Notes: generated by a model not told the origin, from the sequence alone. Positions 27,691 to 36,446 are shown, counted from the first letter of the stretch. The stretch is DNA of 50,865 bases from Companilactobacillus crustorum JCM 15951 (GCF_001434585.1 NZ_AZDB01000013.1:1-50865), one strand, 5' to 3'. Numbers and translations are program-made.

Positions 27691-28758
27691 ATGAAGAAAA
27701 ATATTAAGATACTGCTGATTGTTGGAATGATGATAGCTATATTTAATGGCTTTACTTATTTTGACAGTTTTATGTATCATGATCCCATCGTTAAAGTTGA
27801 GACTGTCCGAAACTTACAGAAAAGTACTTCAACCGATGAATATAAAAATACTGATACCCAGATTACACAATTGGTTACCGGTAAATTAATCAACACAGAT
27901 AAGCGAGGTAAACGAGTTAAGTTTAAAAATACTTATTATAGATCGCAACTGATTGATACGAAGTATTCGATGGGGCAGCAGGTAATACTTACCAAAAACT
28001 ATTCGCCAAAGAATGTTAAACGAGACACAAGCATTGTTTTTACCTTAGGTTTAGTAGTTTTTTTACTATACTGCATGAAATTTGATCGTCGAAAATTATT
28101 TATCAGTATATTGATTAACGTTGTTATTTATTATGGATACATCAGTGTAATTATCAGAACACATAATAGTGTTTTATTGCCATTAGCCGTTATAACGGCA
28201 CTACTGATATCTGCAACGGCGTTATTAGTGATTTTGGGGCCAACTTATCCAGCTTTAATGGCTTATTCTAGTACAGTTTTGGCTACTACCACAGCATTGT
28301 TGCTGAGTACATTTGTCCTCAGCCTTTCAGGATACAGTGGTATTCATTTGGAGCTAAATGATTTTGAATTGCAGCCATATTTAAGCGTATTTTTATCTCA
28401 AGTTATTTTTAGTGTTTTAGGAGTTATTTTAGATGAAACGATGGATATTTCATCATCTTTGATTGAAATGAAGAAGGAACTATCAGATGTGGCTGAGAAT
28501 ACTTTATTCAAGTCAGGTATTAACATTGGCCGTGAATTGATTGGACCGCTGATCAATATTTTGTTATTCATTGTTATTGCTGAAAATTTGAATGTAGTAC
28601 TTTTATATTTGAGCAATGGCAATTCAATAGGTTATACGATGAATATGACTTTGAGTTTAGGAATAGCTCAATTATTAATCAGTGCGATTGGAATTGTTCT
28701 AACTGTACCAATTACTAGTTTTATTGCTAGTCGAGTAATAACAAGGAGGATGAAATAA
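27691..28758 (+). CDS. YibE/F family membrane protein
   Basis: 355 residues: N-terminal helix (8-25), an extracytoplasmic stretch of about 85 residues, then seven or more helices. The conserved block GVILDETMDISSSLIEMKKEL near residue 240 marks the YibE/F (COG5438) family, whose function is not established. GAGAGGAA precedes the ATG. The TAA overlaps the ATG of the next gene by one base, and the next protein is a shorter YibE/F homologue, so the two probably form a complex. Confidence 0.75.
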   Translation: MKKNIKILLIVGMMIAIFNGFTYFDSFMYHDPIVKVETVRNLQKSTSTDEYKNTDTQITQLVTGKLINTDKRGKRVKFKNTYYRSQLIDTKYSMGQQVILTKNYSPKNVKRDTSIVFTLGLVVFLLYCMKFDRRKLFISILINVVIYYGYISVIIRTHNSVLLPLAVITALLISATALLVILGPTYPALMAYSSTVLATTTALLLSTFVLSLSGYSGIHLELNDFELQPYLSVFLSQVIFSVLGVILDETMDISSSLIEMKKELSDVAENTLFKSGINIGRELIGPLINILLFIVIAENLNVVLLYLSNGNSIGYTMNMTLSLGIAQLLISAIGIVLTVPITSFIASRVITRRMK

Positions 28759-29501
28759 TGCTGTATCTATTTTTAACCTTCGTTGTTTTACTGTTAATGG
28801 TAACGGGAACGCGTGGTTTAACTTTATTGTTTGGTCTAGGAATCAATATCGTCTCAGTAATTGCCTTATTGATTTTGATTGCTGACGGATTTAATGTATT
28901 GATTACAACTGGGATTATTGCCATGGTTATTTTAGTTGTAGCAATTTATATGAATGTTGATAATGCAAATACAGCTAATACAGCTTTTAAAACTTCATTA
29001 ATAATTATGCTGGTAATTCTGTTGATTACTATCCCATTAGAGTTTTGGGCTAGCGCCCAAGGGATGGGAATTGAAAACCAAGATGAGCTGGAAGGATTTT
29101 CATTGGCAGCTGGGTTATCTTATCCAGAATTAGCAATTTCCATTATCGTTATCAACAGTCTTGGTGTGATATCCGAAACAAGTGTTGCTATAACGAGCGG
29201 TTTAAATGAAATTGTTGAAAATAAACCAACCCTGACGCCTCAAGAAATCTTTGATGATGGATTCTCAGTAGGAAATAAAATTCTTAATACACAGACGAAT
29301 ACATTGCTGTTTAACTTTTTTGCGACTACTTTTCCATTGTTCTTTGTCATTCATTCATTAGGATATAAATTTTCTGAAATTTTGAACGATAAACTGGTAG
29401 TTTCTGAAGTTTTAACGACTTTAATCTGTACAATTGGAGTTATTTTAACAGTCCCTATCACTTCATATTTGGTTTATAGAAAGGCCAATAAAAAAATCTA
29501 G
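28758..29501 (+). CDS. YibE/F family membrane protein, second subunit
   Basis: 247 residues with about six or seven helices. The motif SLGVISETSVAITSGLNEIV near residue 133 parallels the block in the partner protein. It lacks the partner's extracytoplasmic domain. Start overlaps the upstream stop (TAATG) with AAGGAGG in front, showing translational coupling. Function unknown. Confidence 0.7.
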   Translation: MLYLFLTFVVLLLMVTGTRGLTLLFGLGINIVSVIALLILIADGFNVLITTGIIAMVILVVAIYMNVDNANTANTAFKTSLIIMLVILLITIPLEFWASAQGMGIENQDELEGFSLAAGLSYPELAISIIVINSLGVISETSVAITSGLNEIVENKPTLTPQEIFDDGFSVGNKILNTQTNTLLFNFFATTFPLFFVIHSLGYKFSEILNDKLVVSEVLTTLICTIGVILTVPITSYLVYRKANKKI

Positions 29502-29539
29502 CAGTTGAATGTGACCGACAACAGTTTTTGTTGAAACCG

Positions 29540-29568
29540 TTGTCATAATTCAGAAAGCCTCCTAAAAT
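29540..29568 (+). promoter_or_regulatory. Glucosidase promoter inside a terminator hairpin
   Basis: TTGTCA (29540-29545), 17 bases, TAAAAT (29563-29568). The spacer contains the terminator 5' arm (29554-29562). Confidence 0.55.
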
Positions 29569-29599
29569 GAAACTAACGGTTTCTAAGGGAGGCTTTTTT
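29554..29599 (+). terminator. Terminator hairpin carrying the glucosidase ribosome site
   Basis: AAAGCCTCC (29554-29562) pairs with GGAGGCTTT (29588-29596), with inner GAAAC/GTTTC and six T. It ends the YibE/F transcript. GGAGG in the 3' arm is the ribosome site for the ATG at 29600. Confidence 0.7.
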
Positions 29600-31273
29600 A
29601 TGGCAAAAAATACTTGGTGGAAAAAATCAGTTGTTTATCAAGTTTATCCAAGAAGTTATCAAGATAGCAATGGTGATGGAATCGGGGATTTACCGGGCTT
29701 AACAAGTCGTTTGTCGTATATTAAGGATTTGGGGGCAGATGTAATATGGCTTAATCCAATCTATAAATCACCTGATAGAGATAATGGCTATGACATCAGT
29801 GATTATCGAAGCATTCAGCCAGCCTATGGTACTATGGACGATTTTGAAGAATTGCTGCAAAAGGCCCATGTTTTAGGATTAAAAATCATGATGGATTTAG
29901 TTGTCAATCATACATCCGATCAAAATAAGTGGTTCCAAGAAAGCAAGAAGTCAAAAGATAATCCTTATCGAGATTTTTATGTTTGGCGGGACCCAGTTGA
30001 TGGGCACGAACCTAATAATTGGGGCTCTTATTTTAATGGTTCCACTTGGAAATTTGATAAGACAACGGGACAGTATTATTTACATTTATTTGCTGAAGGA
30101 CAGCCCGATTTAAATTGGGAAAATCCTAAAGTTCGAGATGAAGTTTGGAAGATTATGCGTTATTGGCTAGATAAGGGTGTCGATAGTTTTAGAATGGATG
30201 TAATTAATTTGATTTCAAAACCTGCTGGTTTACCTGATGGTCAAAAAGCTCCTGGTGAAAAGTATGCCAATGTAGGTAAAGTAGTAGCTGACGGACCACG
30301 TTTAAATGAATTCTTACAAGAAATGAATCAAAAGGTTCTATCAAAATATGATGTGATGACTGTCGGCGAAATGCCTGATTCAACACCGAAAGATGCTATC
30401 AAATATACAGGTTTAGATTCGCATGAATTAAATATGGTTTTTCAGTTTGATCACGTGGGACTGGCAGGCAATCCTGATAAACGTTTAGGCAAGTGGAATG
30501 ATAAACCGGTTAAGTTGGTAGAATTGAAACAATCTTTAAGCAAATGGGAAAAAGAACTAAACGGTAAGGGGTGGAATAGTCTTTACTGGAATAATCACGA
30601 TCAGCCTCGTGCAGTCTCTCGTTTCGCAACTGATAATCCTAAGTATCGAGTTAAAGCTGCTAAAATGTTGGGAACAACTTTGCATATGATGCAAGGAACG
30701 CCTTATGTTTACGAGGGCGAAGAATTAGGTATGACCAATGTTCACTATACAAAACTCTCTCAATATGAAGATTTGGAATCATTGAATGCTTACAGAGAAT
30801 TTGTCGAAGATGAAAAAATTATCGACAAAACATCGATGTTAAAATATTTAGCTGCCAAGTCACGAGATAACGCTAGAACTCCAATGCAGTGGGATGATAA
30901 TAAAAACGCTGGTTTTACTAATGGAAAGCCATGGTTTGAACTGAATTCTAATTATCAAGAAATCAATGCGAGAGATCAAATTGAAGATAAAAATTCGGTA
31001 TTTAGTTATTATAAAAAATTGATTGAATTGCGTCACAATAGTGATTTGATTATTTATGGAGATTACGAGTTATTAGATCTGGAAGATAGTCAAATCTTTG
31101 CTTATAAGCGACATTACAATAATCAATCATTGCTTGTTATTAGTAATTTTACCGATAAAAAGTTAACACGAGATTATGGTCAAAAGAAGGGCAATTTATT
31201 AATTAGCAATTATCCAGATGATCTTGATATGGAAATTCGTCCTTATGAAAGCAAGGTTTATTTATTTAGATAA
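29600..31273 (+). CDS. GH13 oligo-1,6-glucosidase
   Basis: Cytoplasmic alpha-glucosidase of 557 residues. Calcium site DSNGDGIGD (22-30), catalytic nucleophile Asp200 in SFRMDVIN, acid/base Glu257 in TVGEMPD, and NNHDQPR near residue 330. Val rather than Thr after Asp200 is the known marker of alpha-1,6 (isomaltose-type) specificity in this family. The start at 29600 has GGAGG seven bases upstream; an ATG 33 bases earlier lies in the hairpin loop. Monocistronic with its own terminator. Likely hydrolyses isomalto-oligosaccharides. Confidence 0.9.
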   Translation: MAKNTWWKKSVVYQVYPRSYQDSNGDGIGDLPGLTSRLSYIKDLGADVIWLNPIYKSPDRDNGYDISDYRSIQPAYGTMDDFEELLQKAHVLGLKIMMDLVVNHTSDQNKWFQESKKSKDNPYRDFYVWRDPVDGHEPNNWGSYFNGSTWKFDKTTGQYYLHLFAEGQPDLNWENPKVRDEVWKIMRYWLDKGVDSFRMDVINLISKPAGLPDGQKAPGEKYANVGKVVADGPRLNEFLQEMNQKVLSKYDVMTVGEMPDSTPKDAIKYTGLDSHELNMVFQFDHVGLAGNPDKRLGKWNDKPVKLVELKQSLSKWEKELNGKGWNSLYWNNHDQPRAVSRFATDNPKYRVKAAKMLGTTLHMMQGTPYVYEGEELGMTNVHYTKLSQYEDLESLNAYREFVEDEKIIDKTSMLKYLAAKSRDNARTPMQWDDNKNAGFTNGKPWFELNSNYQEINARDQIEDKNSVFSYYKKLIELRHNSDLIIYGDYELLDLEDSQIFAYKRHYNNQSLLVISNFTDKKLTRDYGQKKGNLLISNYPDDLDMEIRPYESKVYLFR

Positions 31274-31284
31274 ATAAAATTTAA

Positions 31285-31296
31285 TCGTTATAACGA
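31285..31296. promoter_or_regulatory. Palindrome TCGTTATAACGA, site 1
   Basis: Perfect 12-bp palindrome; the 16-mer TTAATCGTTATAACGA around it recurs at 32864-32879. Candidate operator about 100 bases before the XRE regulator gene. Confidence 0.35.
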
Positions 31297-31299
31297 AAA

Positions 31300-31326
31300 A
31301 AAACGCTGATTTTTCAGCGTTTTTTT
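31300..31326 (+). terminator. Terminator after the glucosidase gene
   Basis: AAAACGCTGA tttt TCAGCGTTTT with seven or more T. Confidence 0.85.
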
Positions 31327-31397
31327 AATGCTTAGAAACTTTGCTAGGCTTTTCAATTATACTGAATTAGTATCAACTCTAGAAAGAAGTGAAGATA

Positions 31398-31985
31398 ATG
31401 AAATTTGGTGATCGGTTAAAAAAGGAGAGACAGAAGAAACAAATTACACAACAAAAAGTAGCGGATGAATTGAATGTTTCACGACAAACGATTTCTAGTT
31501 GGGAGACGGAAAACAGTTATCCAGATATAGAAAGTCTCTTACGAATAAGCGATTATTATCAAGTTTCTTTAGATACGCTTCTAAAGGAGGATACGGGTAT
31601 GACTGAATATTTGAAAAAACAGGAAATTTTAAAGAGCATCAAACCGGTAATTCTAGTATTAACAGTAATTGATTTGATATTTCTTGGAGTTATCGGTATG
31701 GATTTTTTAGGAATAATCAAATTTAATTCATGGCTGAGTAGATTGCTTTTCGTTATGGGAATTTTGAATGTCATAGCATTAATTTTATTGGCTAGTTTTG
31801 GAAATAAGGTAAGTGGCAGAGTAACGAAAATTCAAAAACGAACGCCACTTTATTTAATAATAATGATCGTATCTATTATTTTAGCCATTGTTTTAGGCTA
31901 TTTAGGTCAACTGGGAGTATCAGGGATTTTTGGTGGTATTGCCTTTGGTGTTGCAATTATTTTGATAATAAGCCATAAAAAATAA
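31398..31985 (+). CDS. XRE-family regulator with C-terminal membrane helices
   Basis: 195 residues. N-terminal XRE helix-turn-helix (ERQKKQITQQKVADELNVSRQTISSWE, residues 9-35), then four hydrophobic helices (about 78-98, 107-130, 141-163, 168-190). Proteins of this build often sense a membrane or cell-envelope signal, but the ligand is unknown. The ATG at 31398 is preferred to a GTG at 31389. Convergent with the NFACT gene. Palindromes flank the pair and could be its targets. Confidence 0.7.
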   Translation: MKFGDRLKKERQKKQITQQKVADELNVSRQTISSWETENSYPDIESLLRISDYYQVSLDTLLKEDTGMTEYLKKQEILKSIKPVILVLTVIDLIFLGVIGMDFLGIIKFNSWLSRLLFVMGILNVIALILLASFGNKVSGRVTKIQKRTPLYLIIMIVSIILAIVLGYLGQLGVSGIFGGIAFGVAIILIISHKK

Positions 31986-31989
31986 ATGA

Positions 31990-32841
31990 TTATTCAGCTG
32001 CTAATTTTTGAGCCAGTTGCCTATCAGGAGTTACTGTTAAAGTACTCGATTTACCTGTGAATAATACTAGTCCAGGTTTAGCGCCTTTGGATTTGAAGAG
32101 TTGGCTAACCTTGAGGACGTCAACTGGGACTTGTTTTAAGCCACGACCTTTACTGTAATAAGCAGTTAAATTAGCTGCTTCTCTAAGCGTTTGCTCACTA
32201 GGATTAGTGCTGTGAATGACCACGTGAGAACCAGCTAATTCGCTTACGTGCATCCAATAATAATCTTTTTTAGCGGTCAATGTTAAGTGGTCATTTTGAA
32301 GACTATTTTTTCCGACTTCTACTAAGATGTGATCAGTTGTGTAAAAACGTCTGGGATGAGCCGGTTCAGGGACTTTGGATGAATGGAGTACCTTTGTTTT
32401 TAAGGCGCCTTCTTCAATTAATTGTTGCTTTATTTGAACTAATTGAGTTTCATCTTTTGGGTTGAATGAATTTTGACGAGCTAATTCTTTTTCCAAAGTA
32501 GTTTCAGTTTCGTCAAGATGTTGTTTGATAGTAGCCAAACCACGCTTGTCACGATGGTATTGATGAAAATAGACTTCGGCGTTATCAATGACTGATTTTT
32601 TAATATCTAGATAAATTGTTATCTTCTGATCAGGCTGACGATAGTCGGGAAGGATGACGTATCCTTTACTTAAATCTATTTGGTTAGCGTAAGTTTTTAA
32701 TAGGGTTCCTTTAACTTTTAAGATTTCAGGATCTTTGATCCTTTTAAAAGCTTTATTTAAAGATGATATTTGTTTTTGAGTATGATCAATTTGCCATTTC
32801 ATGGCCTGACTAATTTGTTCAGGGTTTATTTCTGTGGACAT
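31990..32841 (-). CDS. Short NFACT-family protein lacking the NFACT-N domain
   Basis: 283 residues that match the second half of RqcH/FbpA-type NFACT proteins: a coiled-coil middle (ENAEVYF-like NAEVYFHQYHRDKRG, residues about 85-130) and the NFACT-R domain (HPRRFYTTDHILVEVGKNSLQND near 165, then YYWMHVSELAGSHVVIHS near 195). Full-length homologues have about 560 residues; the N-terminal tRNA-contacting domain is missing. GAGGAG precedes the ATG at 32841, so it is expressed as a short protein and is not obviously broken. Likely RNA- or ribosome-binding, but it should be unable to do RqcH-type alanine tailing. Confidence 0.75.
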   Translation of the reverse strand: MSTEINPEQISQAMKWQIDHTQKQISSLNKAFKRIKDPEILKVKGTLLKTYANQIDLSKGYVILPDYRQPDQKITIYLDIKKSVIDNAEVYFHQYHRDKRGLATIKQHLDETETTLEKELARQNSFNPKDETQLVQIKQQLIEEGALKTKVLHSSKVPEPAHPRRFYTTDHILVEVGKNSLQNDHLTLTAKKDYYWMHVSELAGSHVVIHSTNPSEQTLREAANLTAYYSKGRGLKQVPVDVLKVSQLFKSKGAKPGLVLFTGKSSTLTVTPDRQLAQKLAAE

Positions 32842-32866
32842 TTTGCTCCTCATTTCTAATTTGTTA

Positions 32867-32880
32867 ATCGTTATAACGAT
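32867..32880. promoter_or_regulatory. Palindrome ATCGTTATAACGAT, site 2
   Basis: Perfect 14-bp palindrome 26 bases before the short NFACT start, sharing 16 bases with site 1. Confidence 0.4.
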
Positions 32881-32896
32881 AATCTGGAAATTAAAA

Positions 32897-32928
32897 AAGA
32901 GTTCTAGTGTTGACGACTAGAACTCTTT
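32897..32928 (-). terminator. Terminator overlapping the azoreductase stop codon
   Basis: AAAGAGTTCTAGT / ACTAGAACTCTTT stem followed by T on the minus strand. The TAG stop (32917-32919) is inside the stem. Confidence 0.75.
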
Positions 32929-33554
32929 ACCAGCCATTTCGGCTTTAGCGTAGGCTTGGTCCAATATTTCAACAGCATGCATTGGGTCATGATCCATACC
33001 TTCAGCGAAAATACCTTGATAATCTTTGATACCCATCAGATTGAGCATCATTCTAAGGTACTTGTCGCCTAAATCTTCAACATGTTCGTTGGTATCACCG
33101 TTATGATAAATGCCACCGCTACTTTGTAAGTGGATGATTTTTTTATTATGGAGATCACCGACTGTTTTGCCAGTCTCATCGTAGTGGAAGGTTGCATGAG
33201 CTTGCATAACGATATCAATGTAACTTTTCATTTCAGCAGAGATAAAGAGATTGTACATTGGATTGACGAAAACATATTTGTCGGCATTAACAAATTCGTT
33301 GATCCACTTTTGACGAGCATCATTAAATCTTATTTCATCAGCATTTAGAGTACTCTTGGCTAAATTTTTATTGTAGATAGATATAGCACAATTTTGTTTA
33401 GCGGAAGGGGCATGTATTCAGAAACGTTGTGCATAATAATTTCATCCTGGGGATTCTTTTGGACATATGAATTTATAAAATGTTTATATAATTCATGTGT
33501 TGAAGAACCCTTGGCAGTTTCAGGATGGGCATAAATTACAAGTACTTTTGACAT
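32917..33554 (-). pseudogene. Frameshifted FMN-dependent NADH-azoreductase
   Basis: Two reading frames together make one azoreductase/NAD(P)H-quinone reductase of the flavodoxin fold. The first (33554-33360) has the FMN-phosphate start KVLVIYAHPETAKGSSTHEL. The second continues, in another frame, with ADKYVFVNPMYNLFISAEMKSYID and IIHLQSSGGIYHNG to the end. The first frame hits TAG at 33360-33362 while the second is open through the same region (about 33330-33400), so a single small indel explains it. A sequencing error cannot be excluded. The C-terminal part has no own ribosome site. Confidence 0.8.
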
Positions 33555-33623
33555 AGAAAATTCCTCTTTCTCACAATTTACCTATATTATAAACCCAAAT
33601 AATTTTCTGCTGAACAAAACATT

Positions 33624-33669
33624 AAAAAACAATGTGGTAATCAATTGGATGATTACTACATTGTTTTTT
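33624..33669 (-). terminator. Terminator of the aldo/keto reductase gene
   Basis: AACAATGT(G)GTAATCA ... TGATTAC(T)ACATTGTT stem with A/T runs on both sides. Confidence 0.8.
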
Positions 33670-33682
33670 CGATTCATTAACT

Positions 33683-34603
33683 TTAAGGAAGATCATTGCC
33701 AGCGGCGAAGTAAATATCGTACCATTCTTGTTTAGTGAGATCTATATCTCCACCTTTAGCACTGTCGGCAATATGTTCAGGATTCATAGTACCGATGATG
33801 ACCTGAATATTAGCTGGATGTCTAAGAATCCAAGCGGTAGCGATAGCATTCTTACTTACTTTATATTTGTCAGCTAATTCTTGTAACTTTTGATTTAGTT
33901 CTGGGAATTTATCATTATTGATAAATGTTCCAGCAAACATACCGTATTGGAATGGCGACCAGGCTTGAATCGTTACGCCCATACGTCTAGAAAATTCAAT
34001 AATACCACCGTCATGATTGATGGAACGGGGATCAGTCATATTAGTATGCATTCCAAAGTCAATCATACCTGTATGCATGATGCTGAATTGTAATTGATTG
34101 ATCATTAATCTCTGATCTACAGATTCTTGGACTAACTGATATTGTTGGGGATTAAAGTTAGAAACACCAAAATGGCGAACCTTACCATCTTTTTGGAGCT
34201 CATCAAAGGCTTCGGCAACTTCATCTAGCTCCATTAAAGGATCGGGGCGATGCAATAAAAATGAATCTAGGTAATCAACTCCTAAACGTTTTAAAGAGCC
34301 ATCAACAGCGTCAATTAAATGTTGCTTGGAAAAGTCATATCTTTGACCAGAAATAATGCCACCTTTGGACTGAATATAGAGATCCTCTCTTTTAACAGCA
34401 GTTTTTTTGAGTGCTTCACCGAAAACTTTTTCTGAATCTCCATCTCCATAGATATCGGCTGAATCTATGTAATTAATGCCACTGTCATATGCAGTATCAA
34501 TAGCTTTAGCAGCCTTATCTGGGGTTAGACTGTTCATTCGCATAATACCAAGGGCAACTGCAGAAGCTTGCCAGTTAGTTTCGCCTATGTAAAGTTGTTT
34601 CAT
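33683..34603 (-). CDS. Aldo/keto reductase
   Basis: 306-residue NADPH-dependent carbonyl reductase, (beta/alpha)8 barrel, YdhF-like. Catalytic Asp and Tyr in YIDSADIYGDGDSE (residues 45-58), Lys in IQSKGGI, His in FLLHRPDPL. C-terminal VIIGTMNPEHI is the NADP-binding region. GGAGGTA precedes the ATG. Single gene; substrate unknown. Confidence 0.88.
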   Translation of the reverse strand: MKQLYIGETNWQASAVALGIMRMNSLTPDKAAKAIDTAYDSGINYIDSADIYGDGDSEKVFGEALKKTAVKREDLYIQSKGGIISGQRYDFSKQHLIDAVDGSLKRLGVDYLDSFLLHRPDPLMELDEVAEAFDELQKDGKVRHFGVSNFNPQQYQLVQESVDQRLMINQLQFSIMHTGMIDFGMHTNMTDPRSINHDGGIIEFSRRMGVTIQAWSPFQYGMFAGTFINNDKFPELNQKLQELADKYKVSKNAIATAWILRHPANIQVIIGTMNPEHIADSAKGGDIDLTKQEWYDIYFAAGNDLP

Positions 34604-34927
34604 AAAAATACCTCCAATAATTAAGTATCATATTAATTATTGGAGGTAATTAGAGATAAGTCAATGAAAAAGAACACGCTTACAGCAATTTAATGTTAAT
34701 TATTGAGCAATATATAAGAAGAAATAGATATGAGAGTATTGTTTATAAAAAATAGTCAATCTATTAATTATTTGATTAAAACAAGTGATTTTATATACCC
34801 TAGATTGTATATATATTTTTTAGTTATACAACCTATAAAAAATTAGTATTGTCAACGAAAACGATTTCAAGTTATGCTGAGAATTGAAGAATGTGAATTA
34901 AAATACATTGTTTGGGAGGCCATACTG
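34604..34927. other. Divergent control region, aldo/keto reductase and MaoC genes
   Basis: A 324-base AT-rich gap with a cre-like site at 34856-34869 and a weaker one at 34671-34684. A 38-codon ORF (34730-34846) has no ribosome site and is not called. No RNA structure noticed. Confidence 0.5.
34856..34869 (+). promoter_or_regulatory. cre-like site before the MaoC hydratase
   Basis: CGAAAACGATTTCA, one mismatch (first base) to the CcpA consensus. Confidence 0.55.
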
Positions 34928-35362
34928 ATGGAAGAATATAAGATAATTTACGAGGGTGAATTAAAAGAAGGTATGAGTGGTTCTATTTCCAAAAGAATTA
35001 CGGAAGAGGACGTCGATACTTTTGCCAAAGTTACTGGAGATTATAATCCCATGCATGTCGATGAGGAATTTGCTGAAAAAACACAATTTCACAAAAGAAT
35101 TGCCCATGGAATGCTTTCGGCAGGAATGATATCAGCATGTTTAGGTAATAAAATGCCAGGGCCTGGTGCTATTTATCTTAATCAGACTTTAAAATTCGAA
35201 AAACCAGTTTATTTTGGAGACGTATTGGTTGCTACTGTAAAAGTAGAAAATATTGAACAAAAGGCCCATTTCCAAATTGCTACATTATCAACTATTGTGA
35301 CAAATCAGAATGGTGAAGTAGTCACAGAAGGTAAGGCCCAGATAATGCCAGCTAAGCATTAA
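34928..35362 (+). CDS. MaoC-family (R)-specific enoyl-CoA hydratase
   Basis: 144 residues, hot-dog fold. The hydratase motif is complete: Asp38 and His43 in GDYNPMHVDEEFA, followed by RIAHGMLSAGMISACLG. This is the PhaJ-type layout that adds water to trans-2-enoyl-CoA to give (R)-3-hydroxyacyl-CoA, or the reverse. I start at 34928, where GGGAGG sits eight bases upstream, not at the ATG 18 codons earlier. Convergent with the crotonase across a shared terminator. Within a cluster of enoyl-CoA genes it probably acts on short acyl chains. Confidence 0.85.
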   Translation: MEEYKIIYEGELKEGMSGSISKRITEEDVDTFAKVTGDYNPMHVDEEFAEKTQFHKRIAHGMLSAGMISACLGNKMPGPGAIYLNQTLKFEKPVYFGDVLVATVKVENIEQKAHFQIATLSTIVTNQNGEVVTEGKAQIMPAKH

Positions 35363-35376
35363 ATAATTTATAAAAA

Positions 35377-35419
35377 AAGTACCTCGACTGATCTTAAATA
35401 TAGACCAATCGAGGTACTT
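35377..35419. terminator. Bidirectional terminator between two hydratase genes
   Basis: AAGTACCTCGA / TCGAGGTACTT stem with A and T runs on either side. Confidence 0.8.
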
Positions 35420-35451
35420 ATTTGTTACATGAATATTATATGGTTGAGGGT

Positions 35452-36258
35452 TTATTTGCCACTGAATTTAGCGTGACGTTTTTCTAAGAATGCTGTCATA
35501 CCTTCAGTTTGATCTTCAGTAGCAAAGGTTTGAGCCCACATTTGTGTTTCAAAGTCGATAGCTGTATCCAATGGTAAGTCAGCTGCACGATCGATGACAT
35601 ATTTAGCCATACCAACAGCGATTAGACCATTCTTCATAATTGTTCCAGCAATTGCTTTAGCTTTGTCCATTAATTCTTCAGGAGCAGTAATTTCGTCAGC
35701 AATACCAACACGGTATGCTTCATCAGCATCGATCATTGTACCTGTAGCAATCATTTCTTTAGCTTTGCCACGGCCTACAAGACGAGTTAGACGTTGAGTA
35801 CCACCGAATCCAGGAACAATACCTAGAGTAACTTCTGGTTGACCAAATTTAGCCTTGTTAGAAACAATACGCATGTCACATGATGAGGCTAATTCAAGTC
35901 CACCACCGAGACAATATCCATTAACGGCAGCAATTGTAAATTGTTTTAGATTTTCAATTTTACCGAATGAATTATGAGCTAGTTTTGAAAGTGCAGCGGC
36001 TTCAATAGGATTCATATCTCTCATTTGAGAAATATCTGCGCCAGCAACGAATGCCTTTGCGCCTGAACCTGTAACAATCAAAACTTTAATGGCATCTTCA
36101 TTATTCTTTACTACGTCTAGTGCATCGCCAATGTCTGTTAATGTAGCTGAGTTCAAAGCATTAAGTGATTTAGGACGATTAATAGTTAAAGTAGCAACAC
36201 CATCTTCAGCTTCTAGTAATACGTTTTCGAAATCTTTCATACCTGTTAATTCTGTCAT
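35452..36258 (-). CDS. Enoyl-CoA hydratase/isomerase (crotonase)
   Basis: 268 residues. Oxyanion-hole stretch AFVAGADISQM (70-80) and GYCLGGGLELA (114-124), with both catalytic glutamates, Glu122 and Glu142 (FGQPEVTLGIVPGFGGTQRL). This is the pattern of true hydratases (crotonyl-CoA/3-hydroxybutyryl-CoA type), S-specific. So the window holds hydratases of both stereochemistries. AAGGGATG precedes the ATG. A 17-bp motif (36288-36304) upstream is shared with the FabV gene. Confidence 0.88.
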   Translation of the reverse strand: MTELTGMKDFENVLLEAEDGVATLTINRPKSLNALNSATLTDIGDALDVVKNNEDAIKVLIVTGSGAKAFVAGADISQMRDMNPIEAAALSKLAHNSFGKIENLKQFTIAAVNGYCLGGGLELASSCDMRIVSNKAKFGQPEVTLGIVPGFGGTQRLTRLVGRGKAKEMIATGTMIDADEAYRVGIADEITAPEELMDKAKAIAGTIMKNGLIAVGMAKYVIDRAADLPLDTAIDFETQMWAQTFATEDQTEGMTAFLEKRHAKFSGK

Positions 36259-36287
36259 GTTAGTAACATCCCTTCAAAAGTAGTTAC

Positions 36288-36304
36288 CAGCAAGTACTTT
36301 CGAA
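36288..36304 (-). promoter_or_regulatory. Shared AGTACT motif, site 1 (crotonase)
   Basis: Minus strand TCGAAAGTACTTGCTGG, 30 bases before the crotonase ATG; 15 of 17 bases match the site before fabV. Confidence 0.4.
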
Positions 36305-36446
36305 ATTCATATTAGAGTTAAATTTTTAAAATGCAAATTTTCGTTCAAGAAAGTAAAAAGTAAAAAGCCTTGAATACAGTATTTACTCTCGACAAAAAAA
36401 ATTTTTTATGAGTAGAAGTTTGTGAAAAGATTACATCTTCAAATAA

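Noticed and set aside
34730-34846. 38-codon ORF in the gap before the MaoC gene
   Set aside because: No ribosome site, very AT-rich composition and no recognisable features.
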